Source of the DNA: AC-32 sp963716865 | GTDB lineage: Bacteria; Actinomycetota; Thermoleophilia; Gaiellales; Gaiellaceae | Length of the DNA stretch: 64,000 nt | Assembly: GCA_963716865.1 (NCBI GenBank) | Contig: CAVQUF010000005.1 | Span: 186,001 to 250,000 of the forward strand | Direction: 5' to 3' | Shown here: positions 15,624 to 24,273 of the stretch, one piece after another | Position numbering within the stretch: position 1 is the stretch's first letter | How the letters are laid out: each line of letters starts with the position of its first letter | Program-made: the position numbers and the translations under genes | Notes under the pieces: generated by a model | What the model was told of the DNA's origin: nothing | The model's database searches: none | What the model saw: only the letters and a program-made list of their open reading frames with translations

Positions 15624-17813
15624 ATGGCGCGCCGTCGCAAGAGACGCACGCTCAAGCCGCGCATGCCCAAGCGGGTCAAGCGCAAGAGGCGCGAGCGCAA
15701 GGCTCGGGGACACCAGCACCCCGAGCTGATCGGGCTCGGCCTCGTCGCGCTGGGCGCGTTTCTTGCCGCCGTGCTCTGGATCGGCTGGAACGGCGGCTAC
15801 GTGGGCGGGTGGATCGCTGACGGGCTCGACGCACTGGTCGGCGCTGCGGCGCTCGGGCTGCCTGCGGTGCTCGCGGTCGTCGGCCTGCTGATGGTGGCGA
15901 GGAGCGACCTCGTCGAGGTCCGGCCGTTCCGCACCGGATTGATCCTGGTCTCGATCGGGCTCCTGATCCTGCTCGGAAGCGGGAGCGGCGGCTATCTCGG
16001 AACGCTCTTCGGCGGCGGCCTCGGGCTCGCGCTCGGGGGCACGGGAGTGGCGATCGTCGGAGCGCTGGCGCTGGTGGCAGGCGTGCTGCTTCTGACGGGC
16101 GCCTCGATCGGGGCGATCCTGCGCGGCTCGACGACGCGGGTCCTCGAATCGCGCGCCGACTGGTCGCGCCGCCGCGCCGAACGGGCCGCTCCGCTGCGCG
16201 TGATCGAGGGGAGCGGACCCGCGACGCTGCCAAAGCCGCTCGCGCCCCCGGTGGACGGCATGAATGAGTTTCCCGACCTCGTCTCCACCGCCGAGCCGCC
16301 GCCCCTGCTCGTCGCGGAGCTCGAGCACGAGGAGGAGCCGGACCAGGCGAGCCTGTTCGATGTCACGGCCGAGTCGGCCGCCGACTACCGCCTGCCCGAC
16401 CGCGAGCTCCTGCGGGCTTCGCCGCCGGGGAGCGGGCCGAACGGAGACCACAGCGCGCAGATCGCCGACCTGCTCGCGCAGACGCTCGCGAACTTCGGCG
16501 TCGAGGCGACCGTCATCGGCCAGATCTCCGGGCCGCGCGTCACGCGTTTCGAGCTCCAGCTCGCGCCGGGGACGAAGGTCTCGAAGGTCGCCGCGCTCAA
16601 GGACGACCTCTCGTACGCGCTCGCCACGACGGAGATCCGCATCCTCGCCCCGATCCCCGGCAAGCAGGCGGTGGGCGTCGAGCTGCCGAACTCGAGCCCG
16701 AACCTCGTCACCCTGGGAGACATCTTCGAGAGCCTGCCGCAGACGGCGAGCCCGCTCGCGGTCTGGCTCGGCAAGGACATCTCCGGCCAGGCCGTCTGGA
16801 CCGACCTTGCGCGGATGCCGCACATCCTGATCGCGGGCACGACCGGCTCGGGCAAGTCGGGCTGCATCAACACGATCCTCACCTCGGTGCTCCTCCGGGC
16901 GACCCCCGACGAGGTCCGCCTGATCCTGATCGACCCCAAGCGGATCGAGCTCGGCTACTACGAGTCGATCCCGCACCTGCTCACGCCCGTGGTCTCGAGC
17001 CCCAAGGAGGCCGCGGCCGTCCTGCGGAACGTCGTCGCCGAGATGGAGCGCCGCTACGAGCGCCTGTCCTCGGTGCGCGCCCGCAGCCTCCCCGAGGCCA
17101 ACCGCGCCTTCCGCTCACGCGGCGAGGCGCAGCTGCCGTTCCTGCTCGTCGTGATCGACGAGCTCGCCGACCTGATGATGATCTCGCCGCAGGAGGTCGA
17201 GGACTGCGTCATCCGCCTCGCGCAGAAGAGCCGCGCCGTCGGCATCCACCTCGTGCTGGCGACGCAGCGGCCCTCGGTGGACGTGATCACCGGGATGATC
17301 AAGGCGAACGTCCCGAGCCGGATCGCGTTCGCCGTCTCGAGCCAGACCGACTCGCGCGTGATCCTCGACCAGGCGGGCGCCGAGAGCCTGCTCGGCCAGG
17401 GCGACATGCTCTTCAAGCCGCTCGGAACCTCCCGCCTGCAGCGGCTCCAGGGCGCCTACGTGAGCGAGGAGGAGATCGCGCTCGTCGTCGAGCAGTGCCG
17501 CGGCCAGCGCGAGCAGGAGCTCGACGAGTCGCTGCTCGAAGCGCCCGAGCCGGCGCCTGCAGACGCGGACGGCGGCGACGAGGACTTCGATCCCGACGAG
17601 GACCCGCTGCTCGACAAGGCGATCGAGATCGTCGTCCAGACGCAGACGGCGTCCGTCTCGTTGCTGCAGCGCCGGTTGCGCGTCGGCTATACCCGCGCAG
17701 GCCGCCTGATCGACATGCTCGAGCGCCGCGGAATCATCTCCGGCTACGAGGGATCGAAGCCTCGGCGTGTGCTCGTCGGAGAGGCCGAGATCGGCCACGT
17801 CCAGGCTAACTAG
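15624..17813 (+). CDS. ftsK: FtsK/SpoIIIE-type DNA translocase
   Basis: A 729-aa septal DNA pump that moves chromosome ends during division. It has a very basic N-terminus, four membrane segments within about residues 35-170, a linker, the alpha domain, a RecA-like motor with Walker A GTTGSGKSG at about 405-413 and Walker B LLVVIDELADLMM, and a C-terminal winged-helix gamma domain (ASVSLLQRRLRVGYTRAGRL) that in the family recognises polar KOPS-like sequences. Length is normal for short-linker actinobacterial homologues. No Shine-Dalgarno sequence is visible before the ATG. Confidence 0.96.
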   Translation: MARRRKRRTLKPRMPKRVKRKRRERKARGHQHPELIGLGLVALGAFLAAVLWIGWNGGYVGGWIADGLDALVGAAALGLPAVLAVVGLLMVARSDLVEVRPFRTGLILVSIGLLILLGSGSGGYLGTLFGGGLGLALGGTGVAIVGALALVAGVLLLTGASIGAILRGSTTRVLESRADWSRRRAERAAPLRVIEGSGPATLPKPLAPPVDGMNEFPDLVSTAEPPPLLVAELEHEEEPDQASLFDVTAESAADYRLPDRELLRASPPGSGPNGDHSAQIADLLAQTLANFGVEATVIGQISGPRVTRFELQLAPGTKVSKVAALKDDLSYALATTEIRILAPIPGKQAVGVELPNSSPNLVTLGDIFESLPQTASPLAVWLGKDISGQAVWTDLARMPHILIAGTTGSGKSGCINTILTSVLLRATPDEVRLILIDPKRIELGYYESIPHLLTPVVSSPKEAAAVLRNVVAEMERRYERLSSVRARSLPEANRAFRSRGEAQLPFLLVVIDELADLMMISPQEVEDCVIRLAQKSRAVGIHLVLATQRPSVDVITGMIKANVPSRIAFAVSSQTDSRVILDQAGAESLLGQGDMLFKPLGTSRLQRLQGAYVSEEEIALVVEQCRGQREQELDESLLEAPEPAPADADGGDEDFDPDEDPLLDKAIEIVVQTQTASVSLLQRRLRVGYTRAGRLIDMLERRGIISGYEGSKPRRVLVGEAEIGHVQAN

Positions 17814-17831
17814 AGCAGGGAATTCGCGTCT

Positions 17832-17867
17832 AACCCCTTGCTGAGCACAGGGGTCGCGGAATAGCAT
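17832..17867 (+). promoter_or_regulatory. Hairpin and possible promoter upstream of the BMP importer operon
   Basis: An imperfect hairpin (ACCCCT...AGGGGT, 17832-17853) follows ftsK and may end its transcript. TTGCTG at 17838 and TAGCAT at about 17862 are spaced 18 bases apart and could be a promoter, but the -35 lies inside the hairpin, so only one of the two readings may be right. Confidence 0.3.
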
Positions 17868-17896
17868 CTCCGCGCATACAAACCGGGAGGGACGAA

Positions 17897-18973
17897 GTGA
17901 AACGAAAGACGTTGATGACGCTCGCGGCTGCAGGAATCGTGGGCGTCCTTGCGGTGGCAATCGCTGCCGCAGCAGGCATGGGGCGGGCTGCGCCCGCCAA
18001 GAAGAACGCAGCGGTCAAGGTCGCGCTCGTGACCGACATCGGAGGTCTCAACGACCACGGCTTTAACCACCTCGCATATGTCGGCCTCCAGAAGGCGATC
18101 AAGGCGAAGCTGATCACCAAGGCCAACGGCCGCGTCTACATCAGCCAGTCGGCCTCAGACCGGAAGCCGAACCTCCAGTCGGCCGCTCAGGCTGGCTACG
18201 GCCTGGTGATCGCGACCGGTGTCCTCTTCGAGTTCGGGCCGCTGAACGATGTCGCGCCGGCGTTCCCGAATACGAAGTTCGCGGGCATCGACGTCGAGTG
18301 GGGAGCGAACGGCCTCAACTGTGCCGCTTGCACCAACGTGCGCGGGATCCAGTTCCGCGAGCAGGAGGCCGGCTACCTCGTCGGCTACATCGCCGGCCTC
18401 TGGGAGAAGCGCCATCCCAAGAAGGGCCATAACGTCGTCGGTGGCGTCGGCGCGAACAAGGTCCCGGCGATCACGCGCTACCTGGCCGGTTACAAGGCAG
18501 GCGTCCACAAGGCGTGGCCGAAGGTCAAGGTTCTGATCGACTACGCGAACGACCCGACCTTCAACGACCAGGCGAAGTGCCGGGAGACAACGCAGAACCA
18601 CCTCGGCCAGGGCTCGCGCGTCGAGTTCATGGCTGCAGGCGGCTGCGGCCTTGGCGGGCTGAAGCTCGCCAAGCAGAACCACATCTGGGGAATCGGCGTC
18701 GACGCCGACCAGGGCTTCCTCGGCAAGCACATCCTCACCAGCGCCACGAAGCACGTCGACCTCGCTGTCTTCCAGGCCATCAAGGCCTTCAAGGCCAACC
18801 CCAGCGGGTTCACCGGGGGCTTCAACAAGAACTACACCGTCAAGAACCACGGCGTCGGCTACGGCAAGCTGAGCAAGGCGCTCTCCAAGGCCGATCGCGC
18901 CTACATCACCAAGAAGGTCAACGCGATCGCGAAGCTGATCGCGAAGGGCAAGATCAAGCCCCCTTCGGCCTAA
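17897..18973 (+). CDS. BMP/PnrA-family nucleoside ABC importer substrate-binding protein
   Basis: A 358-aa exported binding protein. The GTG start has a good GGAGGG site 5 bases upstream. A signal peptide covers about residues 1-32 (KRKTL then a long Ala/Val stretch) and has no lipobox cysteine. The mature part shows family motifs: DIGGLNDHGFNHLAY, VGYIAGLWEK and VGGVGANKVPAITRYLAGYKAG. Family members bind purine nucleosides and feed the ATPase and two permeases encoded downstream. A hairpin after the stop may keep this gene expressed above the rest of the operon. Confidence 0.93.
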   Translation: MKRKTLMTLAAAGIVGVLAVAIAAAAGMGRAAPAKKNAAVKVALVTDIGGLNDHGFNHLAYVGLQKAIKAKLITKANGRVYISQSASDRKPNLQSAAQAGYGLVIATGVLFEFGPLNDVAPAFPNTKFAGIDVEWGANGLNCAACTNVRGIQFREQEAGYLVGYIAGLWEKRHPKKGHNVVGGVGANKVPAITRYLAGYKAGVHKAWPKVKVLIDYANDPTFNDQAKCRETTQNHLGQGSRVEFMAAGGCGLGGLKLAKQNHIWGIGVDADQGFLGKHILTSATKHVDLAVFQAIKAFKANPSGFTGGFNKNYTVKNHGVGYGKLSKALSKADRAYITKKVNAIAKLIAKGKIKPPSA

Positions 18974-18983
18974 CGGAACGGTT

Positions 18984-19013
18984 CCTAGGGGGCGGGCCCT
19001 CCCGCCCCCTAGG
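18984..19013 (+). terminator. Perfect 13-bp hairpin after the binding-protein gene
   Basis: CCTAGGGGGCGGG and its exact complement flank a CCCT loop. No U-tract follows, so it may be an attenuator or 3'-stabilising structure rather than a full terminator. The importer ATPase starts 10 bases further on. Confidence 0.8.
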
Positions 19014-19015
19014 AT
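19010..19015 (+). promoter_or_regulatory. Candidate -10 element of the importer ATPase gene
   Basis: TAGGAT overlaps the 3' arm of the preceding hairpin and ends 7 bases before the ATG at 19023, which has no Shine-Dalgarno sequence. It would restart transcription as a leaderless mRNA just after the hairpin. Confidence 0.45.
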
Positions 19016-19022
19016 TACCCGG

Positions 19023-20558
19023 ATGGCTGACGAGCCCCGGGTACTCGAGCTCCGCGGTATCACCAAGCAGTTCCCCGGAGTCCTCGCCAACGACCACATC
19101 GACTTCGACCTCCGCCGGGGCGAGGTGCACGCGCTGCTCGGCGAGAACGGCGCCGGCAAGTCGACGCTGATGAACATCCTCTACGGGCTCTACCACCCGG
19201 ACGAGGGCGAGATCCTCATCAACGGCGAGCCGATCCGGATCCACTCGCCGAAGGATGCGATCGAGCGAGGGATCGGCATGGTGCACCAGCACTTCATGTT
19301 GATCCCGGTCATGACGGTGGTCGAGAACATCGTCCTCGCCGACGAGCCGACCCGCGCGGGCGTGATGCTCGACTACGGCGTGGCGCGCACGCGCGTGACC
19401 GATCTGGCACAACAGTTCGGGTTCTCGATCGAGCCGAACGCGCGCATCGAGGAGATCGGCGTCGGCCAGCAGCAGCGGGTCGAGATTCTCAAGGCTCTGT
19501 ACCGGCACGCGGACATCCTCATCCTCGACGAGCCCACGGCCGTGCTGACGCCGCAGGAGGCGCTCGAGCTCTTCGGGATCCTGAGGAAGCTCGTCGGCGA
19601 AGGGATGTCGGTCATCTTCATCACGCACAAGCTGCACGAGGTGCTCGAGATCGCCGACCGGATCACCGTCCTGAGACGCGGGAAGATGATCGACACCGTG
19701 CCCCGCAAGGGCGCGACCGAGTCGAGCCTCGCCCGCATGATGGTCGGCCGTGAGGTGCTCTTCCGGGTCGAGAAGAAGCCCGCGACGCCGGGCAAGCCGG
19801 TCCTCGCAGTTGACGACCTCTGGGTGCTCGACGACCGGGAGCTCGAGGCCGTTCGAGGCGTGTCGTTCGAGGTGCGTAGCGGCGAGATCGTCGCGATTGC
19901 AGGTGTCGACGGGAACGGTCAGTCCGAGCTGGTCGAGGCGTTGACCGGACTTCGCCGGGTCGGGGGAGGCGTGATCAAGATCGACGGCCAGGACGTGTCC
20001 AACGCATCCGCGCACACGGTTCTTCGCAGCGGTCTCGGGCATATCCCCGAGGACAGACATCGGCGCGGGCTCGTGCTCAAGTTCACGCTGGCCGAGAACC
20101 TCGCGCTGCACGACTTCGACCGGCCGCCGAACTCCCGCTTCGGCTGGCTCTTCGGTCAGCGCATCGTGAAGTGGGCGCGCGGCTTGCTCAAACAGTTCGA
20201 CGTCCGGGGCGGCGGTCCCCAGACGCTCGCGTCTGCGCTGTCGGGTGGCAACCAGCAGAAGGTCGTGCTCGCGCGCGAGATCTCGCGCGATCCGCGCGCG
20301 CTGATCGCTGCTCAGCCGACCCGCGGGCTCGACGTCGGCGCGATCGAATTCGTGCACGGCCGCCTGATCGAGGCCCGCGACGGAGGCGAGGCGGTGCTCC
20401 TCGTCTCGCTGGAGCTCGAAGAGGTCCTCTCGCTCGCCGACCGGATTCTCGTGATCTACGAGGGCCGGATCGTCGCGGAGTACACGCCCGACGTCACCGA
20501 GCAGGAGCTCGGGATCGCCATGACCGGCGGTCGTGGAACAGGGGACGTGGCGGCCTGA
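19023..20558 (+). CDS. Nucleoside/sugar ABC transporter ATPase with two nucleotide-binding domains
   Basis: A 511-aa ATPase of the RbsA/NupO type. Domain 1 has Walker A GENGAGKST, signature IGVGQQQRVEIL and Walker B LILDEPTAVL. Domain 2 has a degenerate P-loop (GVDGNGQSE, without GKS), signature LSGGNQQKV and AAQPTRGLDVG in place of a normal Walker B. This asymmetry is usual in the family: only the first P-loop is canonical. It would energise import through the two permeases encoded next. Confidence 0.95.
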   Translation: MADEPRVLELRGITKQFPGVLANDHIDFDLRRGEVHALLGENGAGKSTLMNILYGLYHPDEGEILINGEPIRIHSPKDAIERGIGMVHQHFMLIPVMTVVENIVLADEPTRAGVMLDYGVARTRVTDLAQQFGFSIEPNARIEEIGVGQQQRVEILKALYRHADILILDEPTAVLTPQEALELFGILRKLVGEGMSVIFITHKLHEVLEIADRITVLRRGKMIDTVPRKGATESSLARMMVGREVLFRVEKKPATPGKPVLAVDDLWVLDDRELEAVRGVSFEVRSGEIVAIAGVDGNGQSELVEALTGLRRVGGGVIKIDGQDVSNASAHTVLRSGLGHIPEDRHRRGLVLKFTLAENLALHDFDRPPNSRFGWLFGQRIVKWARGLLKQFDVRGGGPQTLASALSGGNQQKVVLAREISRDPRALIAAQPTRGLDVGAIEFVHGRLIEARDGGEAVLLVSLELEEVLSLADRILVIYEGRIVAEYTPDVTEQELGIAMTGGRGTGDVAA

Positions 20559-21820
20559 GCGAAAATGCGGCACAGCCTCCGAGTGCGCCGGAGCCGAACG
20601 AAACGGGCACCGAGAGCGCCGCCGACCGGTTCGCCGTCTACCAGCGCGCCGGAGGTGCCGTCACGCCGCTTCTGACCGCGATCCTCGCGTTCCTGATCGG
20701 CGGCCTGGTCATTCTCGTAACGACGCACAAGAACCCGCTTTCGACGTACCACGCGATCTTCAACGGCACCGGCCTGAACTGGTTCTTCCACGTCGGTTCC
20801 CACTCGATCGGAGTTCCCTTCTCGGACGCCCAGGTGTGGTTCCCGTGGGACACGGGCTCCCGCGCCGCGCTCAACCTCCAGCAGACGCTGATCGTGGTCA
20901 CGCCGCTCATCCTCACGGGGTTGGCGGTCGCTTTCGCCTTCCGTTGCGGCCTCTTCAACATCGGAGGAAACGGCCAGTACACCGTCGGTGCACTTGTCGC
21001 TGTCCAGTTCGGCGTCTGGTTCTCGGGGTTGCCAAGCGTCGCCCACGTGCTCCTAGTCCTTGTGCTCGCGACACTCGCCGGCGCAGCTTGGGCGGGGATC
21101 GCAGGCTTACTCAAGGCGACAGTCGGCGCCCACGAGGTGATCACCACGATCATGCTCAACTACATCGCACTCTGGATCGGCAGCTACCTCGTCGGCTTCA
21201 ACGGGCCGATGCAGGACCCGAAGGCGTTCTCAGCTCCCGTCACGAGTCCCGTTGCGGAAAGCGCGAAACTCCACGTCTTCTGGGGGGCCCCGACGCTCCA
21301 GGGACTTCACATCGGATTCTTCATCGCAATCGGCGCGCTCGTCGTCTACTGGCTGGTCCTCACGCGCACGACGCTCGGCTACGAGGTCCGTGCCGTCGGC
21401 TTCAGCCCCGAGGCTGCCCGTTACGGCGGCATCAGCGTGGCGCGGAACTACTTCCTGGCGATGGCGATCTCCGGCGCCTTCGCCGGGATCGCCGGTGGGA
21501 TCGACATCCTCGGCTGGGAGTTCAACCTCGACTTGACCGTCGTCCAGAGCGTCCAGATCGGCTTCGTCGGGATCGCCGTCGCGCTGCTCGGGCGGGGCAA
21601 CCCCGTCGGAATCTTCTTCTCGGCGTTGCTGTTCGGGGCGCTCCTGACCGGAACCTCGACCCGCAACCTCGACCCGTCGATCTTCCAGCCTGAGCTTGCG
21701 GGGAACCTGACCCGGATCATCCAGGGACTCGTCGTGCTCTTCGTTGGGGCCGACCTGCTGATCCTGTACGCGTGGCACGCCCTGCGCAAGCCGCTCCAGC
21801 GAAAGGGCGCAGGGTCGTGA
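20555..21820 (+). CDS. Nucleoside ABC transporter permease 1 (NupP/YufP-like), probable CTG start
   Basis: A polytopic permease with about ten hydrophobic segments and the family segments NIGGNGQYTVGAL, AHEVITTIMLNYIALW and GFSPEAARYGGIS. No ATG, GTG or TTG codon occurs in frame between the previous gene's end and the first membrane segment. The only sensible start is CTG at 20555, which overlaps the ATPase stop (CTGA) just as the other genes overlap with ATGA or GTGA, and has AGGGGA upstream. This gives 421 aa. The frame is open far upstream, but that part is the shadow of the ATPase gene. Confidence 0.88.
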   Translation: MSENAAQPPSAPEPNETGTESAADRFAVYQRAGGAVTPLLTAILAFLIGGLVILVTTHKNPLSTYHAIFNGTGLNWFFHVGSHSIGVPFSDAQVWFPWDTGSRAALNLQQTLIVVTPLILTGLAVAFAFRCGLFNIGGNGQYTVGALVAVQFGVWFSGLPSVAHVLLVLVLATLAGAAWAGIAGLLKATVGAHEVITTIMLNYIALWIGSYLVGFNGPMQDPKAFSAPVTSPVAESAKLHVFWGAPTLQGLHIGFFIAIGALVVYWLVLTRTTLGYEVRAVGFSPEAARYGGISVARNYFLAMAISGAFAGIAGGIDILGWEFNLDLTVVQSVQIGFVGIAVALLGRGNPVGIFFSALLFGALLTGTSTRNLDPSIFQPELAGNLTRIIQGLVVLFVGADLLILYAWHALRKPLQRKGAGS

Positions 21821-23055
21821 CGACAGCGGCCGGGGCGATCGACCGCAGGACCTTCTGGCACCGGATTTCGTCGGCCAAGGCGATCGGCATCGCCGGTATC
21901 GGGCTCGGAATCGTCGCCTTCTGGTTGGCGCTGCCGCCCGTCACGGTTCGCTCACCGGCCGGACCCATCGCGCTCGGAATCGTCGCTGTCGCGGCGGGGA
22001 TCTGGGCCTTCGCTCGCGGCGAGCGTCGCGTGGGGGGAGGCGCCGCCGTCGCAGGGCTTATCGGGATCGTTGGGGCGATCACCTCCATGCAGGCCCAGAC
22101 GTCGAACCTCGACCGCGTTTTCGTCTGGTCGACGCTGATCGCCGCGACGCTCCGCTGGTCGACGCCGCTCACCTTCGCGGCACTCGGCGGGCTCTTCTCC
22201 GAGCGCAGCGGCGTCGTGAACATCGCCCTCGAGGGGATGATGCTGATGGGCGCGTTCTTCGGCGCCTACGGCGCCGACAAGACAGGATCGTGGGTGGGCG
22301 GCGTCGCCATCGGGATGGCGGCGGGTGGCGCCCTCGCTCTCGTCTACGCGTTCTTTGCGATCCACCTCAGAGTCGACCAGATCGTGGGCGGAACCGCGCT
22401 CAACTTCCTCGCCCTGGGGCTCACGGGGTACCTCTACATCGACATTTACGGCAACAACGGGACGCCGGAGAACCTGCCCGCTGTCCCGGACGTGCACCTG
22501 AGCTGGCTCGGACATATCCCGGGGGTTGGAACCTTCCTCGAGAACGCGATTGGGTCCCTCAACCTGATGATCTGGCTCGGAATCCTGCTCGTGCCGCTCT
22601 CCTCGATTGTTCTGTTTAGAACGGCGCGCGGCCTGCGCCTCCGCTCTGTCGGCGAGCATCCTCGCGCGGCGGAGACGGTCGGGATCTCCGTGTACGCAAC
22701 GCGCTACGTCGCAGTCACGCTCTCCGGCGTTCTCGCCGCACTCGGGGGGGTGTTTCTCTCGATCGGCTACGTGGGCGCGTTCTCCGAGAACATGACCGCG
22801 GGACGAGGCTTCATTGCCCTTGCGGCGCTCATCTTCGGTGGCTGGAGGCCCTACGGCGCGTTCGCCGCCTGCCTCCTGTTCGGCTTCTCGAGCGCGCTCG
22901 CGCAGCGGCTCCCCGACCTGTCAGGCTCGGAGTCGGCCGCGTGGCCGGTCCTGTTCCAGGCTCTCCCGTACGTGCTCACCCTGATCGCCGTGGCCGGCAT
23001 CATCGGCCGCGCGATCCCGCCGGCCGCAGATGGTCAGCCTTACGAGAAGCAGTAG
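21817..23055 (+). CDS. Nucleoside ABC transporter permease 2 (NupQ/YufQ-like)
   Basis: A 412-aa permease. The GTG at 21817 overlaps the previous stop (GTGA). An N-terminal region with three extra hydrophobic segments (to about residue 90) precedes the conserved core: GLFSERSGVVNIALEGMMLMGAFFG, a signature of the second BMP-system permease, then DQIVGGTALNFLALGLTGYLY and ENMTAGRGFIALAALIFGGWRP. Together with the upstream genes it completes a four-gene importer. Confidence 0.93.
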   Translation: MTTAAGAIDRRTFWHRISSAKAIGIAGIGLGIVAFWLALPPVTVRSPAGPIALGIVAVAAGIWAFARGERRVGGGAAVAGLIGIVGAITSMQAQTSNLDRVFVWSTLIAATLRWSTPLTFAALGGLFSERSGVVNIALEGMMLMGAFFGAYGADKTGSWVGGVAIGMAAGGALALVYAFFAIHLRVDQIVGGTALNFLALGLTGYLYIDIYGNNGTPENLPAVPDVHLSWLGHIPGVGTFLENAIGSLNLMIWLGILLVPLSSIVLFRTARGLRLRSVGEHPRAAETVGISVYATRYVAVTLSGVLAALGGVFLSIGYVGAFSENMTAGRGFIALAALIFGGWRPYGAFAACLLFGFSSALAQRLPDLSGSESAAWPVLFQALPYVLTLIAVAGIIGRAIPPAADGQPYEKQ

Positions 23056-23383
23056 CCCGGCGCGGAACGACGCGGCGCGGGCTTCCGTCGTGCTCGCGTT
23101 GCTCGGGCTGGCGCTTCCCGTTGCTGCGTTCGCGGGCGCGCGCCAGCTCCAGCAGGTGACGCTGCTGCAGGCGACCGGCGCGGCCTGCGCGTCGGTCGTG
23201 CTCGGGATGGGCGCGATCCTCCTGGCGCGGCGGGCCCGCCGCAATATCGATCGTTCGATCGGCCGTGTCAGCGGCGCTTCGACGGCGCGCGTCGGGAGGC
23301 TGCTCGGCTTCCTGGCGCTGTGCGTCGGGCTGATCGCGGCGCTCGCGCTCGGGTTCTACGAGCTGCTGAACGTCTTCGGATAA
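23030..23383 (+). CDS. Small membrane protein, DUF4190-like layout
   Basis: A 117-aa protein whose ATG lies 26 bases inside the end of the permease gene. It shows three hydrophobic segments (about 18-40, 47-65 and 90-113) separated by a basic loop with RARRNIDRSIGR. The layout resembles DUF4190-type small membrane proteins, but I cannot confirm the family. It may be co-transcribed with the importer; no functional link is evident. Confidence 0.65.
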   Translation: MVSLTRSSSPARNDAARASVVLALLGLALPVAAFAGARQLQQVTLLQATGAACASVVLGMGAILLARRARRNIDRSIGRVSGASTARVGRLLGFLALCVGLIAALALGFYELLNVFG

Positions 23384-23385
23384 AG

Positions 23386-23443
23386 ACGGCCGCACCGGCG
23401 AAGCCGGCACGGCCTCTAGGTCGGCGTCGCAAGCGAGCGCCTT
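23386..23443. repeat. Bipartite hairpin repeat (type B)
   Basis: Near-identical to 6682-6742: a hairpin built from GGCCG...CGGCC arms with CCGGC-gaa-GCCGG inside, then the GGCGTCGC-AA-GCGAGCGCC hairpin with one bulged G. It lies between two genes read in the same direction. Confidence 0.75.
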
Positions 23444-23493
23444 GGAGCGCAGTGCGCGCGGGCGGCATGTGACCCCGCGCGCTCGCAGGACAC

Positions 23494-23499
23494 TACAAT
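23494..23499 (+). promoter_or_regulatory. Candidate -10 element of the RodZ-like gene
   Basis: TACAAT, one base from the TATAAT consensus, ends 12 bases before the GTG at 23512, leaving an expected leader of about 6 bases. No clear -35 is visible. Confidence 0.45.
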
Positions 23500-23511
23500 C
23501 GAGGCTCTCCC

Positions 23512-24273
23512 GTGTTCGAGATCGGCAACAGCCTTCGCGAAGCGCGCTACCGCCAACAGCTCGAGCTCTCCGAGATCGAGCAGGCGACCAAGATCAGGGC
23601 GCGCTACCTGCAGGCCCTCGAGGAGGAAAGCTTCGACGCCCTCCCCGCGCAGGCGTACGTCAAGGGCTTCCTGCGCAACTACGCCGAGTACCTCGGCCTC
23701 GACGGCCAGCTCTACGTGGACGAGTACAACTCGCGCTACGCCGTCGGAGAGGAGGAGCCGCACGAGCCCGTCGTCGCCCGCCGCACCTCCAGCGTGCACG
23801 CCCGCCACCGGCGGATGGAGCGGCGAGGCGTGCTGTTCGCGCTCTTGGGGATCGGCGTCGTGTTCGCCCTCGTGATCGCGGCCTGGAAGTTCAGCGGCAA
23901 CGACACCACCCCGATCGCGAACCTGAACACGAAGACCACCACGCCGACGACGACGGCGACCGCTCCGGCGCGGAAGTCGAAGCCCACGGTCGCGCGGCCC
24001 ACCCGGTTCCGCTTCTTCGTGCTCGCGGTCGGCGGGAGCTGCTGGATGCAGGTGCGCAACTACTCGTCGAGCGGCCCGACGCTCTTCACCGGCACCGTCG
24101 ACGCGGGGCAGTACCACCGCTTCGTCGCGCGCCGGCTCTGGATCAACCTCGGCAACCCGGCGCACCTGAAGGCGAGCCTCAACGGACGGGCCGTGACGAT
24201 TCCGGGCGGCGGGCACTCTGTCGTCGTGCGAGTGACGCGGCAGGGGGTCTCCATCGCTCCTCCGAACGCTTGA
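23512..24273 (+). CDS. RodZ-like helix-turn-helix membrane protein
   Basis: A 253-aa bitopic protein. Residues 1-70 form an HTH_25-type helix-turn-helix (SLREARYRQQLELSEIEQAT; YLQALEEESFDALPAQAYVKGFLRNYAEYLGLD). One membrane helix lies at about 104-125, then a Thr/Pro-rich linker and an outside DUF4115-like beta domain from about 165. RodZ connects the MreB cytoskeleton to wall synthesis in rods. Actinobacterial members share the layout, but their role is less clear. The stop overlaps the cinA start (TTGA). Confidence 0.85.
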   Translation: MFEIGNSLREARYRQQLELSEIEQATKIRARYLQALEEESFDALPAQAYVKGFLRNYAEYLGLDGQLYVDEYNSRYAVGEEEPHEPVVARRTSSVHARHRRMERRGVLFALLGIGVVFALVIAAWKFSGNDTTPIANLNTKTTTPTTTATAPARKSKPTVARPTRFRFFVLAVGGSCWMQVRNYSSSGPTLFTGTVDAGQYHRFVARRLWINLGNPAHLKASLNGRAVTIPGGGHSVVVRVTRQGVSIAPPNA

